Virus record (IMG/VR): IMGVR_UViG_3300009151_000053
Span: 1 to 64,000 of that record
Direction: 5' to 3' (one strand)
DNA: 64,000 nt
DNA from: a virus
The stretch's first letter is position 1, and the number at the start of each line of letters is the position of its first letter. Of this stretch, positions 14,557 through 22,738 are shown in pieces. The translations under genes were made by a program, and so were the position numbers. The notes beneath the pieces are model-generated. The model searched no databases and was not told where the DNA came from. It saw nothing but the letters and a program-made list of their open reading frames with translations.

Positions 14557-15790
14557 AAGAATCAAGTTATACGTCCCAAAGCCACTAGAGTTAGAATGTA
14601 CTCCAGATGGAAACATCGACTATAAGAGTTTGCATGATTATTTTCGTGTATTGGGAACTATTCCTGGACAGTTGAAAGCACAACTAAAAGCCCTAGCATA
14701 TGAAATGATTGATGAGGCAGTCGCTGATCTTTACAAACTAATCCAAGACATTGAAGACTTGATTAATGAAATCACTGGCTGGCTTCTGACTGATGTGTTC
14801 CAACGTATCAAGAACTTCGAACACGAGATGGAATACAAGATCCGCGAGTTCATGAAAGAGATTGATATTTACTTTCAAAAGAAGATTATTGAAGTCATCA
14901 CAAAACTGTTCAAGCAAGTTGTTGACATTATCAACTTTCCTATTCCATTTCTACCGCCTATTCGTATCTTTGACTTCTTTACAAAGGAGGGTAAGGTAAA
15001 GATCAAGGCTATGATCGCTGAGAATATCCACGACATTGTAGAAGCATTGAACAAGATTGATAAACGAATAGCACTGTTCTTTACAGGCAAGTTGACATTG
15101 AACATACCAGAATATTCTGCTGAAGAGATTTGGCAAAAACTTATTGCATACATTCAGAAGATCATTAATGACTGGTTGGCTGAAGTGATCGAGTTCATTC
15201 GTAATCTTCCTATTATCAAACAGATTCTTGGTGTGCTGAAGTTTCTTCAAGACCCTACCAAGGCTATTCAAGAGGCTATGGACAAAATATGGGATGATGT
15301 GCTACAGGCTATAGCAGATGCCAAGAAAGCCGCTATGGAAGCCATAGATGAACTGATCGATTCGATTCTAAACTTCCCTGTACCGATCTTCGGAACGCTC
15401 GGAGAAATGCTTGGTATTGATATCAAGGCTGAGGCTCGCAAGTTCAAGGTTCATATGAAAGAACTGTTACTTGCTCGTATCCATGATCTGTGGAATCAGT
15501 TGATGGAACGTATTCGCAAGTTCTTTGCTTATGGATGGTTAGAAGAACTTTACAATCTGTTAATGAAACTGGTGCAAAAGATTCTAGACAAGTTCCCAAT
15601 ACTTAAAGACATTATCGCTGCATTGAAGTTGATCATTGACATTCTTACAGGTAATGTAAAGGTCTGCGAGGTCATAAAGATAATATTACCCGTGATCTTT
15701 GATCTGTTTGGTTTGGTATATAAACTTATTCCTAGTGATGTGTTTGAAGTTATCTATACAGATTATGGCTATGAGCCAGCAACTAAATAA
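14549..15790 (+). CDS. Long-helix structural protein of the baseplate operon
   Basis: A 413-residue, almost wholly alpha-helical protein of unknown function. It alternates amphipathic helices with Pro-breaks and shows an internal repeat: DIINFPIPFLPPIRIFDFF at about 130 and SILNFPVPIFGTLGEMLGI at about 270, each preceded by a long charged helix. Such a rod-like make-up suits a tape-measure or hub-internal protein; a cytoplasmic assembly factor is the alternative. It sits between the gp5-like spike and gp25 in an overlapping operon (8-base overlap with the spike gene). No named family recognised. Confidence 0.6.
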   Translation: MVKRIKLYVPKPLELECTPDGNIDYKSLHDYFRVLGTIPGQLKAQLKALAYEMIDEAVADLYKLIQDIEDLINEITGWLLTDVFQRIKNFEHEMEYKIREFMKEIDIYFQKKIIEVITKLFKQVVDIINFPIPFLPPIRIFDFFTKEGKVKIKAMIAENIHDIVEALNKIDKRIALFFTGKLTLNIPEYSAEEIWQKLIAYIQKIINDWLAEVIEFIRNLPIIKQILGVLKFLQDPTKAIQEAMDKIWDDVLQAIADAKKAAMEAIDELIDSILNFPVPIFGTLGEMLGIDIKAEARKFKVHMKELLLARIHDLWNQLMERIRKFFAYGWLEELYNLLMKLVQKILDKFPILKDIIAALKLIIDILTGNVKVCEVIKIILPVIFDLFGLVYKLIPSDVFEVIYTDYGYEPATK

Positions 15791-15793
15791 CAG
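15784..15793 (+). promoter_or_regulatory. Possible variant late promoter (CTAAATAA)
   Basis: CTAAATAA at the end of the preceding gene, about 20 bases before the gp25 ATG. The same motif precedes the gene at 47236 and lies at 1248-1255. It differs from TATAAATA, so only weakly supported. Confidence 0.25.
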
Positions 15794-15809
15794 TTAAAAG
15801 AGAGAATAG

Positions 15810-16235
15810 ATGGCTATCGAAAGAGTAGATAAAAATACATCTGCAAATCGTCCAAAAGAAATCTACAGCGATTTCTTGACGAACTTTAATGCACACCCAA
15901 ATACTGGTGCGTTGCTTAAGCGTTCGGATGAAGATTCTGTTAAACGTGCCATGAGAAATCTATTGCTCACTGATATTGGTGAAAGAATGTTTCAGCCAAA
16001 TCTCGGTTCAAATGTTAATAAATATTTGTTTGAAGATGCAACAGAAGTTACCAAGAATAATCTTCAAGAGTCTATCACAAACACTCTTAAGAACTATGAG
16101 CCTCGTGCGAACATTCTTGATGTGGTTGTCAGACTAAGCGATGATCAATATTCCTATATGGTTGATATCTATTTTACTATCATAAATAATCCAACAGTAG
16201 TTGTCTTCAACGTCCAATTAGATAGAGTACGATAA
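15810..16235 (+). CDS. gp25: Baseplate wedge protein, gp25-like
   Basis: A 141-residue protein matching the GPW/gp25 family (T4 gp25 is 132): YSDFLTNFNAHPNTGALLKRSDEDSVKRAMRNLLLTDIGERMFQPNLGSN is the signature, followed by the C-terminal IYFTIINNPTVVVFNVQLDRVR. gp25 forms part of the inner wedge and starts the sheath; the family has a lysozyme-like fold without catalytic activity. AGAGAGAAT precedes the ATG. The gp6 gene begins at the base after its stop. Confidence 0.93.
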   Translation: MAIERVDKNTSANRPKEIYSDFLTNFNAHPNTGALLKRSDEDSVKRAMRNLLLTDIGERMFQPNLGSNVNKYLFEDATEVTKNNLQESITNTLKNYEPRANILDVVVRLSDDQYSYMVDIYFTIINNPTVVVFNVQLDRVR

Positions 16236-18023
16236 ATGGCAAATTCTAGCATTAGTCTGACCTCGTTGGACTTTGATAGTTACAAGAGTTCACTTAAGAC
16301 ATATCTTAAGCAGCAAGACAGATTCAAAGACTATGACTTTGAGGCTAGTAACATGAGTGTGTTGCTGGATGTATTGTCGTATAACACCTATCTAAATGCT
16401 TTCTATATGAACATGGTCGGCAACGAAATGTTTCTTGATAGCGCACAGTTGCGCGACAGTGTGGTATCACATGCCAAAGAACTTAACTATGTTCCATTCT
16501 CGTTCAAGTCCGCTGAAGCACAACTTGCATTGACAATCACTTCTGCTGATCCAACCAAGAAGAACATTACGATACCTAGAGGCACAATCTTTAGCACAAG
16601 AGTTGGTTCTAACAACTTCACGTTTACAACAGATGAAAGCGTTGTTACAACAAGTTCTAGTAATGTATTTACCACATCACTCCGTGTTTATGAGGGTGAT
16701 ACTCTTACCGACACCTATTCTGTCAACTACACAAATCCAACCAACTATGTTATCAATAATAAACTTGTTGACATTTCTAGTGTCAAAGTAACTGTTATTG
16801 AAAACAACGGCGCTAATCTGTATTCATATGCCAGAGCAACTTCGTTGTTTAATATTGAAGCAACATCGAAGGTATTCTTTGTTCAACCATATATTAATGA
16901 TACTTATGAAATCATCTTTGGTGATGGTATTGTTGGCGCAAAGCCTAAGAATAACTCAGTTGTTATCGTAGAATATCGTGTCTGTAACGGCGAACTTCCA
17001 AATGGTGCAAGAGTATTCAGAGCGGCGCAACTGATTGACGGTGAAGCAAATGTGTCTATTGTCACAACGTCTTCGGCTTCTGGTGGCGCAGTTTCAGAAT
17101 CTATCGAGTCGATCAAGTACAATGCACCAAGAGCATTCACAACTCAAGAACGTGCTATTACCTCTGAGGACTATGAGAATCTGTTGCGGCTTAACTACCC
17201 AGAAATCAATGCTGTTGCTGCATACGGCGGTGAAGACGCAACTCCTCCACAATATGGTCGTATTTTTGTTACAGTTGACCTTAAGGATGTTGATGGGCTT
17301 CCACAATCGAAAGAACTTGAATACAAAAGATTCCTGAAATCAAGAGCATCAGTTGCTATGGAACCAATCTTTATCTCTCCTGATTACATCTATCTTCAGA
17401 TTGTGTCTAATATCAAATACAACATTAACAAGACTGGATTGAATCCTGAAGATATTAGACTTCTTGCTGTATCAAGTATGCTTACCTATGCAACAACATA
17501 CCTAAACAACTTCAATAAAACGCTTCGGTATTCAGCATTCGTTAAAGCAATTGATGCGATTGAGGCTAGTATTGTGAGTAATGAAACAGATGTGTTCTTG
17601 ATCAAGTATGTAACACCAACATTGAATGTTGCTCAAAAGATTTATGCAGACTTCAAGACACCATTGATTCAATCAGTTCCATTATTATCAGATGAGCATC
17701 CTATTGTTGACGTTCATGCAATCTCATCAACTCCATTTACATATAATGGACAGGTAAATTGTATCTTAGAAGACAATGGTGATGGTATTGTTAGAGTTGT
17801 CGCGCCTGTTGGTTCTAATCACAAGAAACTTGCCGATGTAGGAACAGTTAACTATGACACAGGCGTTGTTAGCATCAACAACTTCAATATCTCAAACTTC
17901 TTTGGCACTTCAATGAAAATCTATGCTACACCAAGAACCAAAGATATCTCGTCGTCTAAAAATGTCATACTAAATATTCTTGAACCAGATATCAATATTG
18001 CCATCGAACAGATCAGAGAATAA
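16236..18023 (+). CDS. gp6: Baseplate wedge protein, gp6-like
   Basis: A 595-residue protein (T4 gp6 is 660). The N-terminus is diagnostic: LTSLDFDSYKSSLKTYLKQQDRFKDYDFEASNMSVLLDVLSYNTYLNAFYMNMVGNEMFLDSA; the middle has FFVQPYINDTYEIIFGDGIVGAKPKNNSVVIVEYRVCNG and APRAFTTQERAITSEDYENLLRLNYPEI, as in gp6/J-like proteins. gp6 forms the (gp6)2-gp7 heterotrimer, the core of each wedge and the ring that opens during contraction. The stop overlaps the gp7-like start (TAATGA), consistent with coupled synthesis of the complex partners. Confidence 0.93.
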   Translation: MANSSISLTSLDFDSYKSSLKTYLKQQDRFKDYDFEASNMSVLLDVLSYNTYLNAFYMNMVGNEMFLDSAQLRDSVVSHAKELNYVPFSFKSAEAQLALTITSADPTKKNITIPRGTIFSTRVGSNNFTFTTDESVVTTSSSNVFTTSLRVYEGDTLTDTYSVNYTNPTNYVINNKLVDISSVKVTVIENNGANLYSYARATSLFNIEATSKVFFVQPYINDTYEIIFGDGIVGAKPKNNSVVIVEYRVCNGELPNGARVFRAAQLIDGEANVSIVTTSSASGGAVSESIESIKYNAPRAFTTQERAITSEDYENLLRLNYPEINAVAAYGGEDATPPQYGRIFVTVDLKDVDGLPQSKELEYKRFLKSRASVAMEPIFISPDYIYLQIVSNIKYNINKTGLNPEDIRLLAVSSMLTYATTYLNNFNKTLRYSAFVKAIDAIEASIVSNETDVFLIKYVTPTLNVAQKIYADFKTPLIQSVPLLSDEHPIVDVHAISSTPFTYNGQVNCILEDNGDGIVRVVAPVGSNHKKLADVGTVNYDTGVVSINNFNISNFFGTSMKIYATPRTKDISSSKNVILNILEPDINIAIEQIRE

Positions 18024-21000
18024 TGAGAAACATAGAAAAACTAATTTCTCCGCTAGTTGCCAGCCAATTCCCAGCATTCTATCAAGAAGAGGGAGATCAA
18101 TTCATTGCGTTCGTTAAAGCGTATTATGAATGGATGGAACAGTCTGGTAATGTACTGAATCAAGTTCGCAGTCTTGGTGATTATAGAGATATTGATACGA
18201 CTCCTGATGAGTTCATTGTTTATTTTAAAGAGAAATATCTAAAAAACATTCAGTTTGATACGGCTAGTAATAAAACTTTGCTGGTAAAGAACTCTCTTGA
18301 CTTGTATAGATCAAAGGGAACAGAACGTTCTATCGATCTATTCTTCAAACTTGTCTACGGTACAAATGCAGATGTTCGCTATCCTGCTGAAAATATCTTT
18401 AGATTATCAGATGGCATCTATGAACTCCCACTTTACTTAGAAGTTTCGTATTCAAAATACAATATCGACTACGTTGGCAAGCAAGTTATTGGCGCGTTAA
18501 CTGGTGCAACAGGATTTGTTGAAAGATATATTCGTAGAAGAACAGATCGTGGCTATGTAAATCTTCTTTACATTACGAATATTAATGGAGCATTCCGTAA
18601 CGGAGAAGTTATCGGTCTTAACATAAACAACACACCAGTCTTTGATTCGACAAAACGCGCAAAAATGATTGGCTCTGTTAATAGAGTAGAAATCATTGAC
18701 AAGGGCGTGGAGTTTGCTGTTGGTGATATCGTTTCATTTAGCGGATCAGAGCGCGGCAATGGTGGTTTGGCTAGAGTATCTAGCGTTGGTTCTGCTACAG
18801 GCATCATCGATTTCATTTTCGTTGATGGTGGTTATGGTTATACGCTTGATGCAGAATCTCTTATCTCTGAGAAGGTTGTGTCTCTGTCTAATGTTGTGGC
18901 TGGTGCAAACAGTTATCAATATTTCAGGCTGTTTGAACAAATGGTCGAGCCTATCATCAACGTCGCATTCACAAGCGCAACAGCAAATCTTGCTGTAGGT
19001 GATACTATCTATCGTTACAACAGCGGAACACAAGTTGCGGCGGGCAAGATTCTCGATCTAGATCAGACCACAGCAAATGGCACGATTACCATTTCACATG
19101 TTAATGGCTCATTCACTAATACAGCAACATATTACACCACAGGAAATGCTATATCCTTCTATGCGAACACAATAGAAGATAGAACTATTGGTGGTAAAGT
19201 CATGGGTATTCCTGAGATATACAATATCTCTATTTCTAATCCGAGCGAAACCTTGACTGTTGGTGCTAATGTCTACCAAAAGAATACAGCAACAGGTGTT
19301 ATCTATGCTCGTGGAACAATCACTGATGTTGTAGACAATACCAATATTACTGTTGTAAATGCTCGTGGTGCATTTAAGAATAGTGTAACCAGTACAGACT
19401 TAATGTATGTTGAGGGAAGTAACTCTGAAATATATGCAAATGTTGGGCTGATCGATCTTACCGTTGGTCTTTACAATATTAGAAAATATGTTAATACCGT
19501 TAAATATTCTACGGCTAACAACAACAAAATATTGGATACTCCATACATCTATCAATATAATAGCAGTGGAAATGTTTCAGCAAAAGGTGTTGTGCTGACA
19601 TCTTCATTTACTTCTAACACAGGTAATGTCACTTTTATTCCAGTGTCTGGGTATTTCTTGAGTACAAAGAAAGTCTACACGCAAGGTAATACTGCTGAGG
19701 CTTATGTTGTTTCTTATGCAACTTCCAACTCTGGTGGAGATTATATTTCTTCTGCTAATGCAAGAATGATAACACAAACAACAAACACCTCTTCTATTCC
19801 ATACAGTATTGGTTATGGTTCTGGTGCAAGTTTTAAAGTTTCAACTATTGGTGATACAGAAGTTATCTTTATTGGTACTGATCTTATCGGCGCAAATAAT
19901 GTTGGAACACTTGATTATGATAGAAAGATTTTAACAGTTGGGGCTAATACAGGATTTGCTATTGGTGATCCTGTTTATCAAACTGTAAATAAAATAGCGT
20001 TTAATAGCAATACCTCTGTTAATGCTACAACTGGATTTATTACGATTCCTAGCGCAAACTCAAAGTTTACTGTTGGGGACAACATTAAATATGAAGTTGC
20101 GGCTGGTAATACCGCATTAAACATGATGGTTTCGAATAACTATTATCATGTTAGATTTGCCAATACCACGGGATTGATACTTTCCAATCCATATCGCAAG
20201 ACAGATTATCTCAACATAACAAACTACCCAGCAACAAACATGCCAGTGTCTCCTTATACGGAACTTTCTCCTGGATTTGCGAATGGTGCTGTTTCAGAAA
20301 CAGGTCATTATCTGTATAAGCAAATCTATGGCACTGTCTTTGAAACAGATTCAACACATGTGAAAATTCAAGATCGTGTTAACTATTTTTCAGTCACTGG
20401 AGGCACGACATCCACAACAACATCAGCCAACAGCAATCTGATCAAGTACGGCGCGACAACAACAAACACGGCTATCTCGGCTGTTGGTGTTTATCCAACA
20501 ATCGTTCAAGCCAATCAAGCATATGCGTCTCTGTCTATTCGTGCTCCTGCTTACGGATTTCCAAAAAATCCACAAGGTGATCTGGCTGATATCATCTACA
20601 GTTGCTTGACATTCGGTCGCTTTGAGATTGGTGTTATTGGAGCATTGAAGGGTATTGACCCTGGATCAGAATATAACGTTGATCCATATGTTCTTGCTTA
20701 CCAGCCATACATCTCTGCGTTTGATCGTAATGACTTCTTGATTACGATTGATACTCCAACCAGCACATTCGTTGTTGGCGAAAAGATCAATCAAGTTCAA
20801 GCAAATCTAATCTTCTATGATCTACAGGTTCCAAGCGGCGTGTATTCAAATGTGTATAGCGAAGTAACACGCTCAATCGATTCACAGATGGATGTCAATG
20901 GAACAACAGAGTTTATTCTAATTCCATCAAACACTGTTACAATCAACTCTGGAACAGATGTTTCTAGTGCGGCTGACACTATCTCTATTGCTGGCAACCC

Positions 21001-22738
21001 ATATGCTGCTAATGATTACATTCGTTATTATACAGCAACTGGAAATACTGTTATTAGTGGTCTTGCTAACAATACATTATACTATGTTTCATTTGCTAAC
21101 ACAAGCACAATTGCCCTTTCTTCTACATTAGGAGGCGCAAATCTTAATATTACTGCTGCTGTTACTGGTGAATCTGGGCACTTCCTTAAGAACTATGCAA
21201 ATCCATATGCCAATAATGATAGAGTTATTTACAGCACATTAGCAAGTAACACAGTTATCGGCGGTCTTGCAAACAATACACCTTATTATGTTGTGTATGC
21301 AAATGCGGTCGGTATGGCTTTGGCTTCAACAGTTGGTGGCGCTAATATCAACATCACTGCAAATAGCACAGGCGGCGAGCAACAGTATTTTGCTACCATT
21401 CCTGGATATCTGCCAAATGATAAGGTGTATCAAGGATCATCAAATGCAACTGTCCAGTCTGTCTATATCACAAGCGGCAATCAGTTCGTTAGAGTGTCTG
21501 GCAATACTGGACCATTAGCCACAAACCAAATCCTGTATTCATATTCTAATCCATATGTCAACTCTACAGTTTCGGCAGTGACATTTGTGTCGTTGACTTC
21601 TACGGCTAAAGGCATCATCAAAGCAGGAAGCAACACTTCTGTTCTCAAAGTTAAGCGTCTTTCTTTTGAAAATACATTTAAAGAAGGCGTGAATGTAATC
21701 GGTGATGTTTCTGGTGCCACTGCAAATGTTATGGGGATTGCTCCAGACTTCAACGAACTTTATCCTATTGGGTTGAATGCTGATATTCAGGCTAACGTTG
21801 TGACTGCTAATGGTCAAGTAACATCGCTTCAAGTTGTCGATTCTGGCTTCGGTTACGTCAACTCTGAAATCATTCAATTCAACTCTGCTGATCTTACTCG
21901 CTCTGGTTCGATCAAGGTTATTCTTGATGGGCACGGTAAAGGTAAAGGATACTACAAGAGTTCTAAGGGCTTCATCTCAGAAGATATGTACATTCATGAT
22001 GGTGATTACTATCAAGAGTATTCTTATGAGATTCTCTCTAAGATGTCGTTTGACAAATATGCTGATATGTTCAAGAAGGTCATGCACGTTGCTGGTACGA
22101 AGTTCTTTGGTTCGGCTCAAGTTGAAGAAGAAGGCAACCTTCCGCTTTCAGTGATCGAGTTTGCTAATGGTCCTGAAGTTGCATTTGATGCACATGATGA
22201 TGTGGACTCTGCTTCTGATCGAATCAAGATGAACATTGAGAAGAGTTATAGAGCATTCGATCCATTAGCAAATGTCAATCAAGAAATCGAGTTTATTACG
22301 ATTACGGCTAATCCATTCTCTAACAATGATCTAGTTCTTTATTATACAGACAGCGGTAACACAGTTTTACAGGGGCTATCAAACAACTCTCTGTATTATG
22401 TTGTTCAAGCCAATTCAACTGGTGTTAAGTTATCAGTAACTCGTGGTGGAACTCCAGTTGATGCAAATAATGCTTCATCTGTTTCTGAAAGAGGGCATTG
22501 GTTGAGAAGTTATGTGAATCCATTTGCAAATGGTGATTATGTTTATTACACCACGGCAACAGGCAACACAGCCGTTACTGGACTTGCAAATGGCGCACAT
22601 TATTTTGTGACAAACACAAATCCATTATCATTACAACTGTCTTCAAGTGCCACTGGATTGCCTATTATAAATATAACTGCATCAGGAAGTTCGCAAGTTG
22701 GGCACTTCTTATCTAAGACTATTGAGGAAAATAATTAA
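18023..22738 (+). CDS. gp7: Baseplate wedge protein, gp7-like, enlarged by repeat modules
   Basis: A 1571-residue protein; T4 gp7 has 1032. The N-terminus (MRNIEKLISPLVASQFPAFYQEEGDQFIAFVKAYYEWMEQ ... SLDLYRSKGTERSIDLFFKLVYG) is typical of the long gp7 equivalents in cyanophage-type T4 relatives. The C-terminal third has GYVNSEIIQFNS and HGKGKGYYKSSKGFISEDMYIHDGDYYQEYSYEI. Between and after these lie two kinds of beta modules: GDxIYxYxxG...TI..VNGxF (near 19.0, 19.25, 19.55 and 21.4 kb) and GLANNTxYYVxxAN (two tandem copies at 21.0-21.4 kb and two at 22.3-22.7 kb). The gp6 stop overlaps its ATG; its own stop overlaps gp8 (TAATG). Confidence 0.85.
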   Translation: MRNIEKLISPLVASQFPAFYQEEGDQFIAFVKAYYEWMEQSGNVLNQVRSLGDYRDIDTTPDEFIVYFKEKYLKNIQFDTASNKTLLVKNSLDLYRSKGTERSIDLFFKLVYGTNADVRYPAENIFRLSDGIYELPLYLEVSYSKYNIDYVGKQVIGALTGATGFVERYIRRRTDRGYVNLLYITNINGAFRNGEVIGLNINNTPVFDSTKRAKMIGSVNRVEIIDKGVEFAVGDIVSFSGSERGNGGLARVSSVGSATGIIDFIFVDGGYGYTLDAESLISEKVVSLSNVVAGANSYQYFRLFEQMVEPIINVAFTSATANLAVGDTIYRYNSGTQVAAGKILDLDQTTANGTITISHVNGSFTNTATYYTTGNAISFYANTIEDRTIGGKVMGIPEIYNISISNPSETLTVGANVYQKNTATGVIYARGTITDVVDNTNITVVNARGAFKNSVTSTDLMYVEGSNSEIYANVGLIDLTVGLYNIRKYVNTVKYSTANNNKILDTPYIYQYNSSGNVSAKGVVLTSSFTSNTGNVTFIPVSGYFLSTKKVYTQGNTAEAYVVSYATSNSGGDYISSANARMITQTTNTSSIPYSIGYGSGASFKVSTIGDTEVIFIGTDLIGANNVGTLDYDRKILTVGANTGFAIGDPVYQTVNKIAFNSNTSVNATTGFITIPSANSKFTVGDNIKYEVAAGNTALNMMVSNNYYHVRFANTTGLILSNPYRKTDYLNITNYPATNMPVSPYTELSPGFANGAVSETGHYLYKQIYGTVFETDSTHVKIQDRVNYFSVTGGTTSTTTSANSNLIKYGATTTNTAISAVGVYPTIVQANQAYASLSIRAPAYGFPKNPQGDLADIIYSCLTFGRFEIGVIGALKGIDPGSEYNVDPYVLAYQPYISAFDRNDFLITIDTPTSTFVVGEKINQVQANLIFYDLQVPSGVYSNVYSEVTRSIDSQMDVNGTTEFILIPSNTVTINSGTDVSSAADTISIAGNPYAANDYIRYYTATGNTVISGLANNTLYYVSFANTSTIALSSTLGGANLNITAAVTGESGHFLKNYANPYANNDRVIYSTLASNTVIGGLANNTPYYVVYANAVGMALASTVGGANINITANSTGGEQQYFATIPGYLPNDKVYQGSSNATVQSVYITSGNQFVRVSGNTGPLATNQILYSYSNPYVNSTVSAVTFVSLTSTAKGIIKAGSNTSVLKVKRLSFENTFKEGVNVIGDVSGATANVMGIAPDFNELYPIGLNADIQANVVTANGQVTSLQVVDSGFGYVNSEIIQFNSADLTRSGSIKVILDGHGKGKGYYKSSKGFISEDMYIHDGDYYQEYSYEILSKMSFDKYADMFKKVMHVAGTKFFGSAQVEEEGNLPLSVIEFANGPEVAFDAHDDVDSASDRIKMNIEKSYRAFDPLANVNQEIEFITITANPFSNNDLVLYYTDSGNTVLQGLSNNSLYYVVQANSTGVKLSVTRGGTPVDANNASSVSERGHWLRSYVNPFANGDYVYYTTATGNTAVTGLANGAHYFVTNTNPLSLQLSSSATGLPIINITASGSSQVGHFLSKTIEENN
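20986..21402 (+). repeat. Tandem pair of GLANNTxYYV modules in gp7
   Basis: Two adjacent copies (about 20986-21196 and 21197-21402) of a roughly 68-residue module with NPYAxND, GNTVIxGLANNTxYYV, LGGANxNITA. Protein similarity is high; DNA similarity is partial. Confidence 0.75.
22288..22725 (+). repeat. Second tandem pair of GLANNTxYYV modules at gp7 C-terminus
   Basis: Two more copies (NPFSNNDLVLYYT ... GLSNNSLYYVVQAN and NPFANGDYVYYTT ... GLANGAHYFVTNTN) close the gp7-like protein. A related single copy lies at about 27901-28115 in the protein encoded at 25146. Confidence 0.75.
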
